Assembly (NCBI GenBank): GCA_003662205.1
Contig: QMXQ01000020.1
Span: forward strand, 1 to 14,281
Length of the DNA: 14,281 nt
Reading direction: 5' to 3'
Origin: Candidatus Bathyarchaeota archaeon
GTDB lineage: Archaea; Thermoproteota; Bathyarchaeia; TCS64
This document shows positions 6,997 to 13,731 of the stretch, in pieces (the stretch's first letter is position 1; each line of letters opens with the position of its first letter). Under the pieces are notes generated by a model that was given only the letters and a program-made list of their open reading frames with translations, ran no database searches and was not told where the DNA came from. A program made the translations under genes and the position numbers.

Positions 6997-7004
6997 GTTT
7001 ATAT
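6997..7004 (+). promoter_or_regulatory. TATA box for the cdc48 operon
   Basis: GTTTATAT is a strong archaeal TATA box. The predicted start site near 7027 leaves only about 9 bases before the ATG at 7036, so the first gene would be nearly leaderless. Confidence 0.6.
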
Positions 7005-7035
7005 GATTCAACTTCCCCTTCACTTTGAAGATTGA

Positions 7036-9225
7036 ATGGTGGGTTCCACCTTGAGGAGCGTCCAACTTAAGGTCGCGGAGGCGAAACAGCAGAGGGATGT
7101 GGGCAGGAGCATCGCCCGCGTCGACTCGGAGACGATGAAGGCCCTGGGCGTCACCGTCGGCGACGTGATCGAGATCGTGGGTAAGAAGAGCACGGCGGCG
7201 AAGGCTTGGCCCGCCTACCCCGAGGACCAGGGCCTCGGCCTCATCAGGATAGACGGCTTCATCAGGAAGAACTGCGGCGTCTCCATCAACGAGTTCGTCA
7301 CCGTGAGGAAGGCGGAGGCGGAGTACGCCACCTCCATCAAGCTGGCCCCCGTCGACATCCGCATCAGCGTCGACAGCGACTTCGTCCGCTTCGTCAAGGA
7401 CCGGCTCATCGACAGGCCCTGCACCAGGGGCGACACCCTCCTCATAATGATGCTCGGCCACTCCGTCCCCTTCATGGTGGTGAACACCCGGCCCAACGGC
7501 ATCGTCAAGATCTCGCCGACGACGGAGATCACCATCATGAGCGAGCCTGTCCCCGAGCTGGAGATGCCGAGCAGGACCACCTACGAGGATATCGGCGGCC
7601 TCGACGAGGAGATCAAGCGGATCAGGGAGATGGTGGAGCTCCCGCTGAGGCACCCGGAGATCTTCCAGCGCCTTGGCATCGACCCTCCGAAGGGCGTCCT
7701 CCTCCATGGGCCGCCGGGTTGCGGGAAGACTCTGCTGGCGCGGGCGGTGGCCAACGAGTCCGACGCCAACTTCTACGCCATCAACGGCCCCGAGATCATG
7801 AGCAAGTTCTACGGCGAGTCTGAGGCCCGGATGAGGAAGATGTTCGAGGACGCTGAGAAGAACGCGCCCAGCATCCTCTTCATCGACGAGATCGATGCCA
7901 TCGCCCCCAAGCGGGGCGAGGTGACCGGCGAGGTGGAGCGCCGGGTCGTCGCCCAGCTCCTCGCCTCCATGGACGGCCTCAAGGGGAGGGGAAACGTCAT
8001 CGTCATCGGCGCCACCAACAGGCCCGACGCCCTGGACCCCGCCCTCAGGAGGCCCGGCCGCTTCGACAGGGAGATCGAGATCGGCATCCCCGACAGGGAC
8101 GGCCGCTTCGAGATCCTCCAGATCCACACCCGTGGGATGCCGCTGGCGGAGGATGTCGACCTCAAGCGCATAGCGGAGATCACCCACGGCTACACCGGCG
8201 CCGACCTCGCCGCCCTCTGCAGGGAGGCGGCGATGAAGGCGCTGCGCCGCTACCTCCCCCAGATCGACCTGGAGGAGAAGCGTATCCCGCACGAGGTCCT
8301 CGACCAGATGGAGGTCACCAACGAGGATATCCTCGACGCGTTCCGGGAGGTGACGCCGACGGCGATGCGGGAGGTCTTCATCGAGACGCCGAACGTCCAC
8401 TGGGACGACGTCGGCGGGCTGGAGGATGTCAAGCAGAGCCTCCGGGAGGCGGTGGAGTGGCCGCTGAAGAAGCCCGAGATGTTCCGGCGCCTCGGCATCA
8501 CGCCGCCGAAGGGGATCCTCCTCCACGGACCGCCGGGGTGCGGCAAGACCCTACTGGCGCGGGCTGTTGCGACCGAGTCCGAGGCGAACTTCATCTCCGT
8601 CCGCGGCCCCGAGGTCTTCAGCAAGTGGGTCGGCGAGTCGGAGAAGGCGATCAGGGAGATCTTCCGGAAGGCGCGGATGGCGGCGCCCTCCATCATCTTC
8701 TTCGACGAGTTCGACGCCCTCGTCCCCAGTCGGGGCATGGGCATCGCCGACTCTCGGGTCACGGAGAGGGTCATCAGCCAGCTCCTCACCGAGATCGATG
8801 GGCTGCTGACGCTGCAGAACGTCCTCGTCCTCGCCGCCACCAACAGGCCCGACATCATAGACCCCGCCGTCCTCCGGCCCGGCAGGTTCGACCGCCGCAT
8901 CTACGTCCCCCCGCCCGACGAGGAGGCCCGGCTGAAGATACTGGAGATCAAGACCAAGGACATGCCCCTGGCTGACGACGTGGACCTGGCCGCCCTGGCC
9001 CGGAGGCTGGCAGGCTACTCCGGCGCCGACATCGACGCCGTCTGCAGGGAGGCGGCCCTCAACGCACTGCGCAGGGACCCCGACGTCGAGGCGGTGGCTC
9101 TCGCCGACTTCGAGGCGGCGATATCCGAGGTCTCGCCCTCCGTGACGCCGGATATGGAGAAATGGTATCTGGAGATGTCGAAGAGGTTCAGGGAGCCTCA
9201 GAAGCCGCCCATGGCGGTCGCGTAG
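7036..9225 (+). CDS. cdc48: CDC48/VCP/VAT-family AAA+ ATPase, two rings
   Basis: This 729-residue protein is the archaeal homologue of p97/CDC48, a hexameric unfoldase that pulls proteins out of complexes and can feed the 20S proteasome. The N-terminal double-psi barrel (about 1-100) includes KVAEAKQQRDVGRSIARVD, followed by the second N subdomain to about residue 185. AAA domain 1 has Walker A GPPGCGKT (225-232), pore loop MSKFYGES and Walker B FIDEID (Asp284, Glu285). AAA domain 2 has Walker A GPPGCGKT (498-505), pore loop SKWVGES and Walker B FFDEFD (Asp557, Glu558). Arginine-finger blocks RPGRFDR are present in both. The C-terminus ends MAVA, without the hydrophobic-Tyr-X tail that docks many proteasomal ATPases. 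It is first in an operon with the winged-helix-like protein and FEN-1. Confidence 0.97.
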   Translation: MVGSTLRSVQLKVAEAKQQRDVGRSIARVDSETMKALGVTVGDVIEIVGKKSTAAKAWPAYPEDQGLGLIRIDGFIRKNCGVSINEFVTVRKAEAEYATSIKLAPVDIRISVDSDFVRFVKDRLIDRPCTRGDTLLIMMLGHSVPFMVVNTRPNGIVKISPTTEITIMSEPVPELEMPSRTTYEDIGGLDEEIKRIREMVELPLRHPEIFQRLGIDPPKGVLLHGPPGCGKTLLARAVANESDANFYAINGPEIMSKFYGESEARMRKMFEDAEKNAPSILFIDEIDAIAPKRGEVTGEVERRVVAQLLASMDGLKGRGNVIVIGATNRPDALDPALRRPGRFDREIEIGIPDRDGRFEILQIHTRGMPLAEDVDLKRIAEITHGYTGADLAALCREAAMKALRRYLPQIDLEEKRIPHEVLDQMEVTNEDILDAFREVTPTAMREVFIETPNVHWDDVGGLEDVKQSLREAVEWPLKKPEMFRRLGITPPKGILLHGPPGCGKTLLARAVATESEANFISVRGPEVFSKWVGESEKAIREIFRKARMAAPSIIFFDEFDALVPSRGMGIADSRVTERVISQLLTEIDGLLTLQNVLVLAATNRPDIIDPAVLRPGRFDRRIYVPPPDEEARLKILEIKTKDMPLADDVDLAALARRLAGYSGADIDAVCREAALNALRRDPDVEAVALADFEAAISEVSPSVTPDMEKWYLEMSKRFREPQKPPMAVA

Positions 9226-9234
9226 GTGTATGCG

Positions 9235-9450
9235 GTGAACGACAGGCTCGTGGCCTCCACCATCATCGAGGCCCTCGGCAGGAACGGCGCCCTGGAGGTG
9301 GAGGATCTCTACAAGTCGGTGCAGAAGCTCTACAGCGACATCGACAGGCGCTTCTTCGAGGAGACGCTGATGGGGCTGGAGATCCAGGGCCTCGTGCGCG
9401 TTGTCAGCATGGCCCGGGACAAGCGCAGGATCGAGCTCGTGGGGAGGTGA
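9235..9450 (+). CDS. Small winged-helix-like protein between cdc48 and fen1
   Basis: I do not recognise a named family. The protein has 71-74 residues and reads as a compact winged helix: a first helix (NDRLVASTIIEALGRNG), a second (VEDLYKSVQKLYSDI), a third (DRRFFEETLMGLEIQGLV), then two strands forming a wing (RVVSMARDKRRIELV). DNA or RNA binding is inferred from fold only. Two GTG starts are possible. The one at 9226 directly abuts the cdc48 stop. The one at 9235 has GGTG at 9225-9228 with six-base spacing, like other ribosome binding sites in this window, and is preferred. Its stop is embedded in the ribosome binding site of fen1, so translation of the three genes is probably coupled. The position suggests a link to DNA replication or protein handling, but nothing shows which. 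Confidence 0.75.
   Translation: MNDRLVASTIIEALGRNGALEVEDLYKSVQKLYSDIDRRFFEETLMGLEIQGLVRVVSMARDKRRIELVGR
9443..9450 (+). promoter_or_regulatory. Strong ribosome binding site for fen1 overlapping the upstream stop
   Basis: GGAGGTGA is a full match to the archaeal anti-Shine-Dalgarno complement. GGAGG lies six bases before the TTG at 9454, which decides that start, and its TGA is the stop of the preceding gene. Confidence 0.8.
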
Positions 9451-9453
9451 GCC

Positions 9454-10497
9454 TTGGGGGTCCAGCTCGGCGGCCTCGTCGAGGCGAAGAAGGTCGCCAT
9501 CGAGGACCTGGCCGGGCGGAGGATCGCCTTCGACGGCCACAACATCCTCTACCAGTTTCTCGCCATCATCCGGGGGCGCGGGGGAGAGCCCCTTCGGGAC
9601 AGGGAGGGGCGGGTCACCAGCCACCTGAGCGGCCTCATCTACCGGAACTCGAACCTCATCGAGGCGGGCATCCGGGTCGCCTACGTCTTCGACGGGAAGC
9701 CCCACGAGTTCAAGGCGCGGGTCATCGAGCAGCGGAGGGAGGCCCGCCGGGAGGCTCGGGTCAAATACGAGAGGGCCCTCCGGGAGGGGAGGCCTAAGGA
9801 GGCGAGGCTCTACGGGCAGAGGGCGGTCACGGCCACCACCGACATCGTGGATGACGCGAAGAGGCTCCTGACGCTGATGGGGGTGCCGTGGGTCCAGGCG
9901 CCGGGGGAGGGCGAGGCCCAGTCCGCCCACATGGCGCAGAAGGGCGATGTCTGGGCGGCGGCCAGCCAGGACTTCGACTCCCTCCTCTTCGGGGCGCCCC
10001 GGCTTGTGCGGAACCTCTCCATCACGGGGCGGCGGAAGCTGCCGAGGAAGAACCTCTACATCAAGATCGAGCCGGAGATCATAGGCCTCGACACCCTCCT
10101 GAGGCAGCTGGGGATCACCCGGGAGCAGCTCATCGACATCGGCATCCTCGTCGGCACCGACTACAACCCGAAGGGGGTGAAGGGGGTGGGCCCGAAGACG
10201 GCGCTGAAGCTGGTGAGGGAGCACGGCAGCCTGGAGGCCGCCCTGCCCCACATAAGGAACGCGGAGTTCCCCTTCCCCGTCGAGGAGATCAGGGAGCTGT
10301 TCCTCAACCCGCGGACAACAGACGACTACAGGCTGGAGTGGACGCCGCCCGACGCCGACGGCATCGTCGAGTTCCTCTGCGAGGAGCACGACTTCGACCG
10401 GGGCAGGGTGATGAAGGCGGTGGAGAAGATCAAGCGAGGCTACGAGCGGGGCCGGGAGCGGACCACCCTCGAGCGCTGGTTCAGCCCCAGAACCTAG
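9454..10497 (+). CDS. fen: Flap endonuclease 1 (FEN-1)
   Basis: This 347-residue structure-specific nuclease removes 5' flaps during Okazaki fragment maturation and base-excision repair. With the TTG start at 9454, all metal-binding acids fall at archaeal FEN-1 positions: Asp27 (FDGHNILYQFL), Asp80 (VFDGKP), Glu152 and Glu154 (GEGEAQ), Asp173 and Asp175 (SQDFDSLLFG) and Asp236 (GTDYNPKGVKGVGPKTA, which also begins the helix-hairpin-helix). The C-terminal PCNA-interacting segment reads RTTLERWF, where the usual first Gln is Arg. The start is fixed by a perfect ribosome binding site. The gene closes the cdc48 operon. It is complete and shows no sign of damage. Confidence 0.97.
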   Translation: MGVQLGGLVEAKKVAIEDLAGRRIAFDGHNILYQFLAIIRGRGGEPLRDREGRVTSHLSGLIYRNSNLIEAGIRVAYVFDGKPHEFKARVIEQRREARREARVKYERALREGRPKEARLYGQRAVTATTDIVDDAKRLLTLMGVPWVQAPGEGEAQSAHMAQKGDVWAAASQDFDSLLFGAPRLVRNLSITGRRKLPRKNLYIKIEPEIIGLDTLLRQLGITREQLIDIGILVGTDYNPKGVKGVGPKTALKLVREHGSLEAALPHIRNAEFPFPVEEIRELFLNPRTTDDYRLEWTPPDADGIVEFLCEEHDFDRGRVMKAVEKIKRGYERGRERTTLERWFSPRT

Positions 10498-10546
10498 CCA
10501 GCCTCGATCATCTCTATGGGTGTTGGAGCCGCGCTACTCACAATCA

Positions 10547-10554
10547 TTAATATA
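10547..10554 (+). promoter_or_regulatory. TATA box for the HEPN-like gene
   Basis: TTAATATA in the fen1 downstream gap predicts a start site near 10577, almost exactly at the ATG at 10579, pointing to a leaderless transcript. Confidence 0.55.
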
Positions 10555-10578
10555 CCCTCGACCCTGATGGTGCGATCG

Positions 10579-11235
10579 ATGTCCTCGGGCCCGCTGCTGG
10601 AGAGGCTGGACGCCCTAATCGACGTTGGGGAGAGGATGCGCTCCTTCCGATTCCCTGAGGCGGGTGACGCGGTCTACCAGCTGGGCCCTTCGAATCGCGC
10701 CAGGCTTCGGGACTGGAAGGACAGCTGCCTGAGCCTCATCAGGGAGGCGGTGGGGGAGGAGAGTGAGCTCTACAGGGCCTTCCCCGTCGATTACCCCGAT
10801 GACAGGCAGGGCGCGTTCCACGCCGCGATGGACCATTATCTCTGCGTCCTGAGGGTGCTGCGGGAGATGATCGGGGGCCGCCCGGAGGAGCCGTCGGCGG
10901 ATGCCGTCGCGCCCTATATCGTCGAGGGGGCGCGGCGGCTGTTTGAGGCGGGCTATAAGGATGCGGCGGCGGTCTACTGCCGGGTGGCGCTGGAGGTGTT
11001 CCTGAGGGGGCTGTCCAGGAGGAGCGGCGTCGGGTTCGAGGTGGGGGACTCCATCAACAAGATGGCGCAGAGGCTTCGGGAGGCGGCGGTGCTGGGCGAG
11101 GAGGAGTGGAGGGCCGTCGAGCGCTGGTCAACCTTCGCGAACGCGGCCGCCTATCAGAAGTTCAGCCAGTACACGGCGGAAAAAGTGGGGCAGATGATAG
11201 GCTGGCTGGAGAAGTTCACGGGAAGAGCCGCCTGA
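10579..11235 (+). CDS. All-helical protein, HEPN-like C-terminal half, unknown function
   Basis: From the leaderless ATG at 10579 (MSSGPLLERLDALIDVGERM) this is a 218-residue protein with no signal peptide or membrane segment. The N-terminal 110 residues are predicted mostly helical and are not recognised. The C-terminal half (IVEGARRLFEAGYKDAAAVY, then CRVALEVFLRGL, then a spacer and ERWSTFANAAAYQKFSQYTA) has the layout of HEPN-like or DUF4145-like helical bundles: helix, helix, then a segment where HEPN ribonucleases carry RNxxxH. Here that segment reads ANAAAY, so the catalytic Arg and His are absent, and ribonuclease activity is not expected if the fold is right. ATGs at 10516 and 10567 are in frame but lie upstream of the predicted transcription start. 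No nucleotidyltransferase partner is adjacent, so a toxin-antitoxin role is not supported. Confidence 0.8.
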   Translation: MSSGPLLERLDALIDVGERMRSFRFPEAGDAVYQLGPSNRARLRDWKDSCLSLIREAVGEESELYRAFPVDYPDDRQGAFHAAMDHYLCVLRVLREMIGGRPEEPSADAVAPYIVEGARRLFEAGYKDAAAVYCRVALEVFLRGLSRRSGVGFEVGDSINKMAQRLREAAVLGEEEWRAVERWSTFANAAAYQKFSQYTAEKVGQMIGWLEKFTGRAA

Positions 11236-11269
11236 CCCCTTCTCTCGCATGTGTTAGGTAGATTGAGGG

Positions 11270-11344
11270 TGGTGGGCCGGGCCGGGATCGAACCGGCGAC
11301 CGCCGCCACGTCAAGGCGGTGTCATACCACTAGACCACCGGCCC
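11270..11344 (-). tRNA. tRNA-Val (anticodon GAC)
   Basis: On the minus strand a complete cloverleaf is visible without an intron. The acceptor stem pairs GGGCCGG with CCGGCCC, the discriminator is A, and CCA is encoded at 11272-11270. The T arm is GCCGG-TTCGATC-CCGGC. The anticodon stem is CCGCC/GGCGG around the loop TTGACGT, giving anticodon GAC. The mature body without CCA spans 11344 to 11273 (72 bases). Confidence 0.95.
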
Positions 11345-11373
11345 CACGCACCAGATAGTTCCGCGGTCTCCCC

Positions 11374-11381
11374 GTATATGT
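11374..11381 (-). promoter_or_regulatory. TATA box for tRNA-Val
   Basis: ACATATAC on the minus strand, about 33 bases upstream of the tRNA 5' end, predicts a start a few bases before the mature tRNA. It lies just after the stop of the aminopeptidase-like gene. Confidence 0.55.
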
Positions 11382-11390
11382 TTGTCGCTC

Positions 11391-13439
11391 CTAGGCGAAC
11401 TCCACCAGCCCCATCTTCCGCAGCAGCCGGAAGTAGCCGACGAGATACTTCAGGTCGGTCCGCCCCGCCTCCAGCTCCACCAGCCGCGATACCTCCAGCA
11501 GGCTCCTCTCCCCGTCCACCCAGTACATCGCCAGCGTCCCCAGGGTCCGGCTCTCCTTGTGCTCCTTCCCCAGCCTCCACCACGCGTCCCTGTCCTCCCT
11601 CGACAGCTTCCTGAGCCAGGGCCTCACCGAGACCGGCCCCCGGTAGACCCGGCGGGGCACGATGCCCGCCGCCTCCCGCTCCAGCTTCCTGAGGCGGCCT
11701 CCTCTGATCGTTGGTAGCGGAGCCAGACCTTTCGCCTCCGCGTAGTCGGCTATCGCCCTCTCCGCGAGCTTCCTCTCGGCCTTCGCCGCCGCCTCCAGCT
11801 CGGATATCAGCCGCTCCTCAACCGCCCCATAGCCGGGGTCTCCGCCCGCGAGCCGCCTCACGCTCCGCACCGCCTCGACGGCGCGGCCCAGCAGATACGG
11901 GACCTTCCTCCTCAGCTTCAGCCGGGCCTCGGCGAGCTTCCTCCCCGGTTCCTCGCCCTTCGTGGCGGCGTTCAGGGCCTCCGTGACGTGGGCCTGCACC
12001 TCGGCGATGAGCCGCCGCCTCTCCCGCGCGGCGACCTCTGAGGCGAGCCAGATGGCCTCCTCGGGGCCGGCGTCGGCGATGAAGTAGGCGTAGGTCGCCG
12101 CCATCAGCGCCACCTTCCTCAGCATCGCGGGGTCGACCTTGTCCAGGGTGTCGTAGCTGGTGTGCCAGAACTTGTCGGGCCACTGGATGATCATGGGGCA
12201 GGGGACGCCCACCGTCGGGTCGGAGTAGATGTAGTGGTCGCTGCCCCCGGAGAAGGGCGTCACGGCGTGCTTGAACAGGGCGTACCTGGCGCTCCCCCCC
12301 AGGTTGCCGGCCTCCGCCTTCACCTCGTCGAAGATGGCCTCCATCAGCGCGTTGACGAAGGAGGGCGCCGCCTCCGGCGTCCGCTCCACGATGAGGGGCC
12401 CGCCGCAGACGTCCTGATTCTCCCCGACCATGTCCAGGTTGAGGGCTGCCACCATCCTGGGGATCCGCTCCTCGTTCTCCGCCAGGTAGGCGTAGGAGCC
12501 TGTCATCTCCGGCACCAGGGTGAACCGGATGGTCCGCCTGGGCCTGGGGAGGACCCCCTTCGCGATGAGCCTCTGCAGGGCTCGGGCCGCCTCCATGGCG
12601 GCGGCGCTGCCCGAGGCGTTGTCGTTGGCCGAGGGCTGGGGGTGGCAGATGTGGGCGACGACCACCACCTCCTCGTCGGTCTCGCCGGGGATGGCGGCGA
12701 CCGCGTTCTCGATCGCTCCCGGGTGGAGCTGGGAGTCGACCTTCGCCCAGACCTTCACCGGCTTCCGCCTCCTCCGCTGCTTCTCCACCAGCGCCCTCAG
12801 CCACCGCCCCGTCCGGGGGGTGATGACGAAGCCGAAGCACGGCTTCTCGTCGCCCGCCCACCAGAAGCTGGTGTACCTGAGCGCGTCGTCGAGCTCCCCC
12901 TCCAGTAGGGCGGGGGGCCTCACCCATGTTCCGTCGAAGATGATGCCGATGGCCCCGCGGCGCTCCACCGCCATCTCGTAGACCCGGGCTAGGTCGCCGT
13001 TGGTGAGGACCACCTTCCCCTTCACGTCGACCCGCCTGTAGTCGGCGTCCTCCTCTCCGTTCTCCAGGACGACGACCTCCGCCTCGCAGCAGCCGCCCGG
13101 CGTCGGGTGGCTCCTCTGGATGAGGCTGAACTTGGACTCCGACCAGCGGGCCAGCGTCCGCGCCTCCTCCTCCGGCTCCACCAGCCTGAGCTCCGCGTCC
13201 CGGCAGCTCCACTCCCTGAACATGAGGCTGCTCCAGCAGTAGGACTCGCCGTCGGCGGGGTACTCGTGGACCTCGGCGTCCAACCCATGCCCCCTCAGGG
13301 TCTCGACGACGTAGCGGACGGCCGCCCTCAGCCCTGGGCTCGCCTGGATGCGGTGGTGCCGGCTGATCTCTGAGACGAAGTTGAAGGCGATCTCCCCCGA
13401 CACCTCCCTCCCAAGCTCTTCGAGAATACGCTTGAACAT
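11391..13439 (-). CDS. M28/DUF4910-type zinc aminopeptidase-like protein with C-terminal winged helix
   Basis: From the ATG at 13439 (MFKRILEELGREV) this is a 682-residue soluble protein. The peptidase core has M28-like metal residues: His263 and Asp273 in HICHPQPSANDNASG, Glu311 in VPEMTGS, Asp336 in LNLDMVGEN and His426 in FWHTSYDTLD. An inserted region, about 100-220, resembles the PA-like lid of DUF4910/DUF2172 proteins. Residues about 480-600 are charged and helical. The last 80 (TLGTLAMYWVDGERSLLEV through FRLLRKMGLVEFA) read as a winged helix. Likely role: a cytosolic zinc aminopeptidase or related hydrolase; the substrate is unknown. The frame stays open upstream to 13631, but that extension runs antisense through tRNA-Phe. 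A TATA-like TGATAATTAC at 13461-13470 predicts a start at about 13440, so the gene is leaderless. Confidence 0.9.
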   Translation of the reverse strand: MFKRILEELGREVSGEIAFNFVSEISRHHRIQASPGLRAAVRYVVETLRGHGLDAEVHEYPADGESYCWSSLMFREWSCRDAELRLVEPEEEARTLARWSESKFSLIQRSHPTPGGCCEAEVVVLENGEEDADYRRVDVKGKVVLTNGDLARVYEMAVERRGAIGIIFDGTWVRPPALLEGELDDALRYTSFWWAGDEKPCFGFVITPRTGRWLRALVEKQRRRRKPVKVWAKVDSQLHPGAIENAVAAIPGETDEEVVVVAHICHPQPSANDNASGSAAAMEAARALQRLIAKGVLPRPRRTIRFTLVPEMTGSYAYLAENEERIPRMVAALNLDMVGENQDVCGGPLIVERTPEAAPSFVNALMEAIFDEVKAEAGNLGGSARYALFKHAVTPFSGGSDHYIYSDPTVGVPCPMIIQWPDKFWHTSYDTLDKVDPAMLRKVALMAATYAYFIADAGPEEAIWLASEVAARERRRLIAEVQAHVTEALNAATKGEEPGRKLAEARLKLRRKVPYLLGRAVEAVRSVRRLAGGDPGYGAVEERLISELEAAAKAERKLAERAIADYAEAKGLAPLPTIRGGRLRKLEREAAGIVPRRVYRGPVSVRPWLRKLSREDRDAWWRLGKEHKESRTLGTLAMYWVDGERSLLEVSRLVELEAGRTDLKYLVGYFRLLRKMGLVEFA

Positions 13440-13460
13440 GGTTTTAGCTACGCAGACGAG

Positions 13461-13470
13461 GTAATTATCA
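13461..13470 (-). promoter_or_regulatory. TATA-like element for the aminopeptidase-like gene
   Basis: TGATAATTAC on the minus strand is centred about 26 bases before the ATG at 13439, which decides the start in favour of that codon. Confidence 0.5.
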
Positions 13471-13514
13471 TTGATCCCCGGGGAAGCGGTTTCTGGGCGA
13501 GAGAGGTCCAAAGA

Positions 13515-13521
13515 TTTATAT
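13515..13521 (+). promoter_or_regulatory. TATA box for tRNA-Phe
   Basis: TTTATAT, preceded by AAAGA, predicts a start near 13543, seven bases before the mature tRNA 5' end. Confidence 0.6.
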
Positions 13522-13549
13522 GAAAAACGGCTGTCTCCATATATCGTCC

Positions 13550-13649
13550 GCCGCGGTAGCTCAGCCTGGGAGAGCGTCCGACTCCCCCTCGGGGGAGGGC
13601 GAAGCTGAAGACCGGAGTGCCGAGTGTTCAAATCACTCCCGCGGCACCA
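13550..13649 (+). tRNA. tRNA-Phe (anticodon GAA) with a 23-base non-canonical intron
   Basis: The acceptor stem pairs GCCGCGG with CCGCGGC, with discriminator A and an encoded CCA (13647-13649). The D arm is GCTC/GAGC and the T arm GAGTG-TTCAAAT-CACTC. Read straight through, the anticodon arm is 23 bases too long. Removing 13581-13603 gives the stem TCCGG/CCGGA and the loop CTGAAGA, with anticodon GAA, matching archaeal tRNA-Phe. This puts the intron at 30/31. Shifting the excision one to three bases right (31/32 to 33/34) leaves the same loop but an A-C mismatch at 31-39. The mature length is 74 bases before CCA. Confidence 0.93.
13581..13603 (+). other. Intron of tRNA-Phe
   Basis: The 23-base insert can form a hairpin: 13586-13590 (CCCTC) with 13595-13599 (GAGGG) around a GGGG loop, extended past a C-C mismatch by 13583-13584 with 13601-13602. 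The exact splice sites are uncertain by one to three bases. Confidence 0.75.
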
Positions 13650-13655
13650 ATCTAC

Positions 13656-13679
13656 ACAAACACGCGACCCCTGTTTGTT
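13656..13679 (+). terminator. Hairpin with T-rich 3' arm after tRNA-Phe
   Basis: ACAAACA (13656-13662) is the exact reverse complement of TGTTTGT (13672-13678), with a nine-base loop. It starts seven bases after the encoded CCA, and its T-rich right arm fits a tRNA terminator. It also lies in the promoter area of the downstream GTPase gene. Confidence 0.45.
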
Positions 13680-13731
13680 ACAAAGGATTCTTATGGGTCC
13701 CCGGGGGAGATTTATTCAGGCACTCCCCTTG

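Noticed and set aside
6985..10389. Long antisense open frames opposite cdc48 and fen1
   Set aside because: Translations are Asp/Leu/Val/Arg-biased and repetitive with no recognisable domain; they mirror the codon bias of the sense genes.
10516..10578. Upstream in-frame ATG start for the HEPN-like gene
   Set aside because: The TATA box at 10547-10554 lies inside that extension, so the transcript would begin downstream of it.
10579..11235. HEPN-like protein as a toxin of a toxin-antitoxin pair
   Set aside because: The catalytic motif is absent and no small nucleotidyltransferase or other antitoxin-like gene is adjacent.
13581..13612. Reading the intron-containing tRNA as Gly (CCC) with a canonical 37/38 intron
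   Set aside because: It would need C at position 37 and an A31-C39 mismatch, while the tRNA body and CTGAAGA match archaeal tRNA-Phe.
13440..13631. N-terminal extension of the aminopeptidase-like gene
   Set aside because: It would run antisense through tRNA-Phe and its TATA box and has no family similarity; a TATA-like element points to the ATG at 13439.
13693..13731. In-frame upstream ATG for the YchF-type GTPase
   Set aside because: The extra residues precede the family's usual short N-terminus, and the TTG at 13732 gives the expected spacing to the P-loop; kept only as an alternative.
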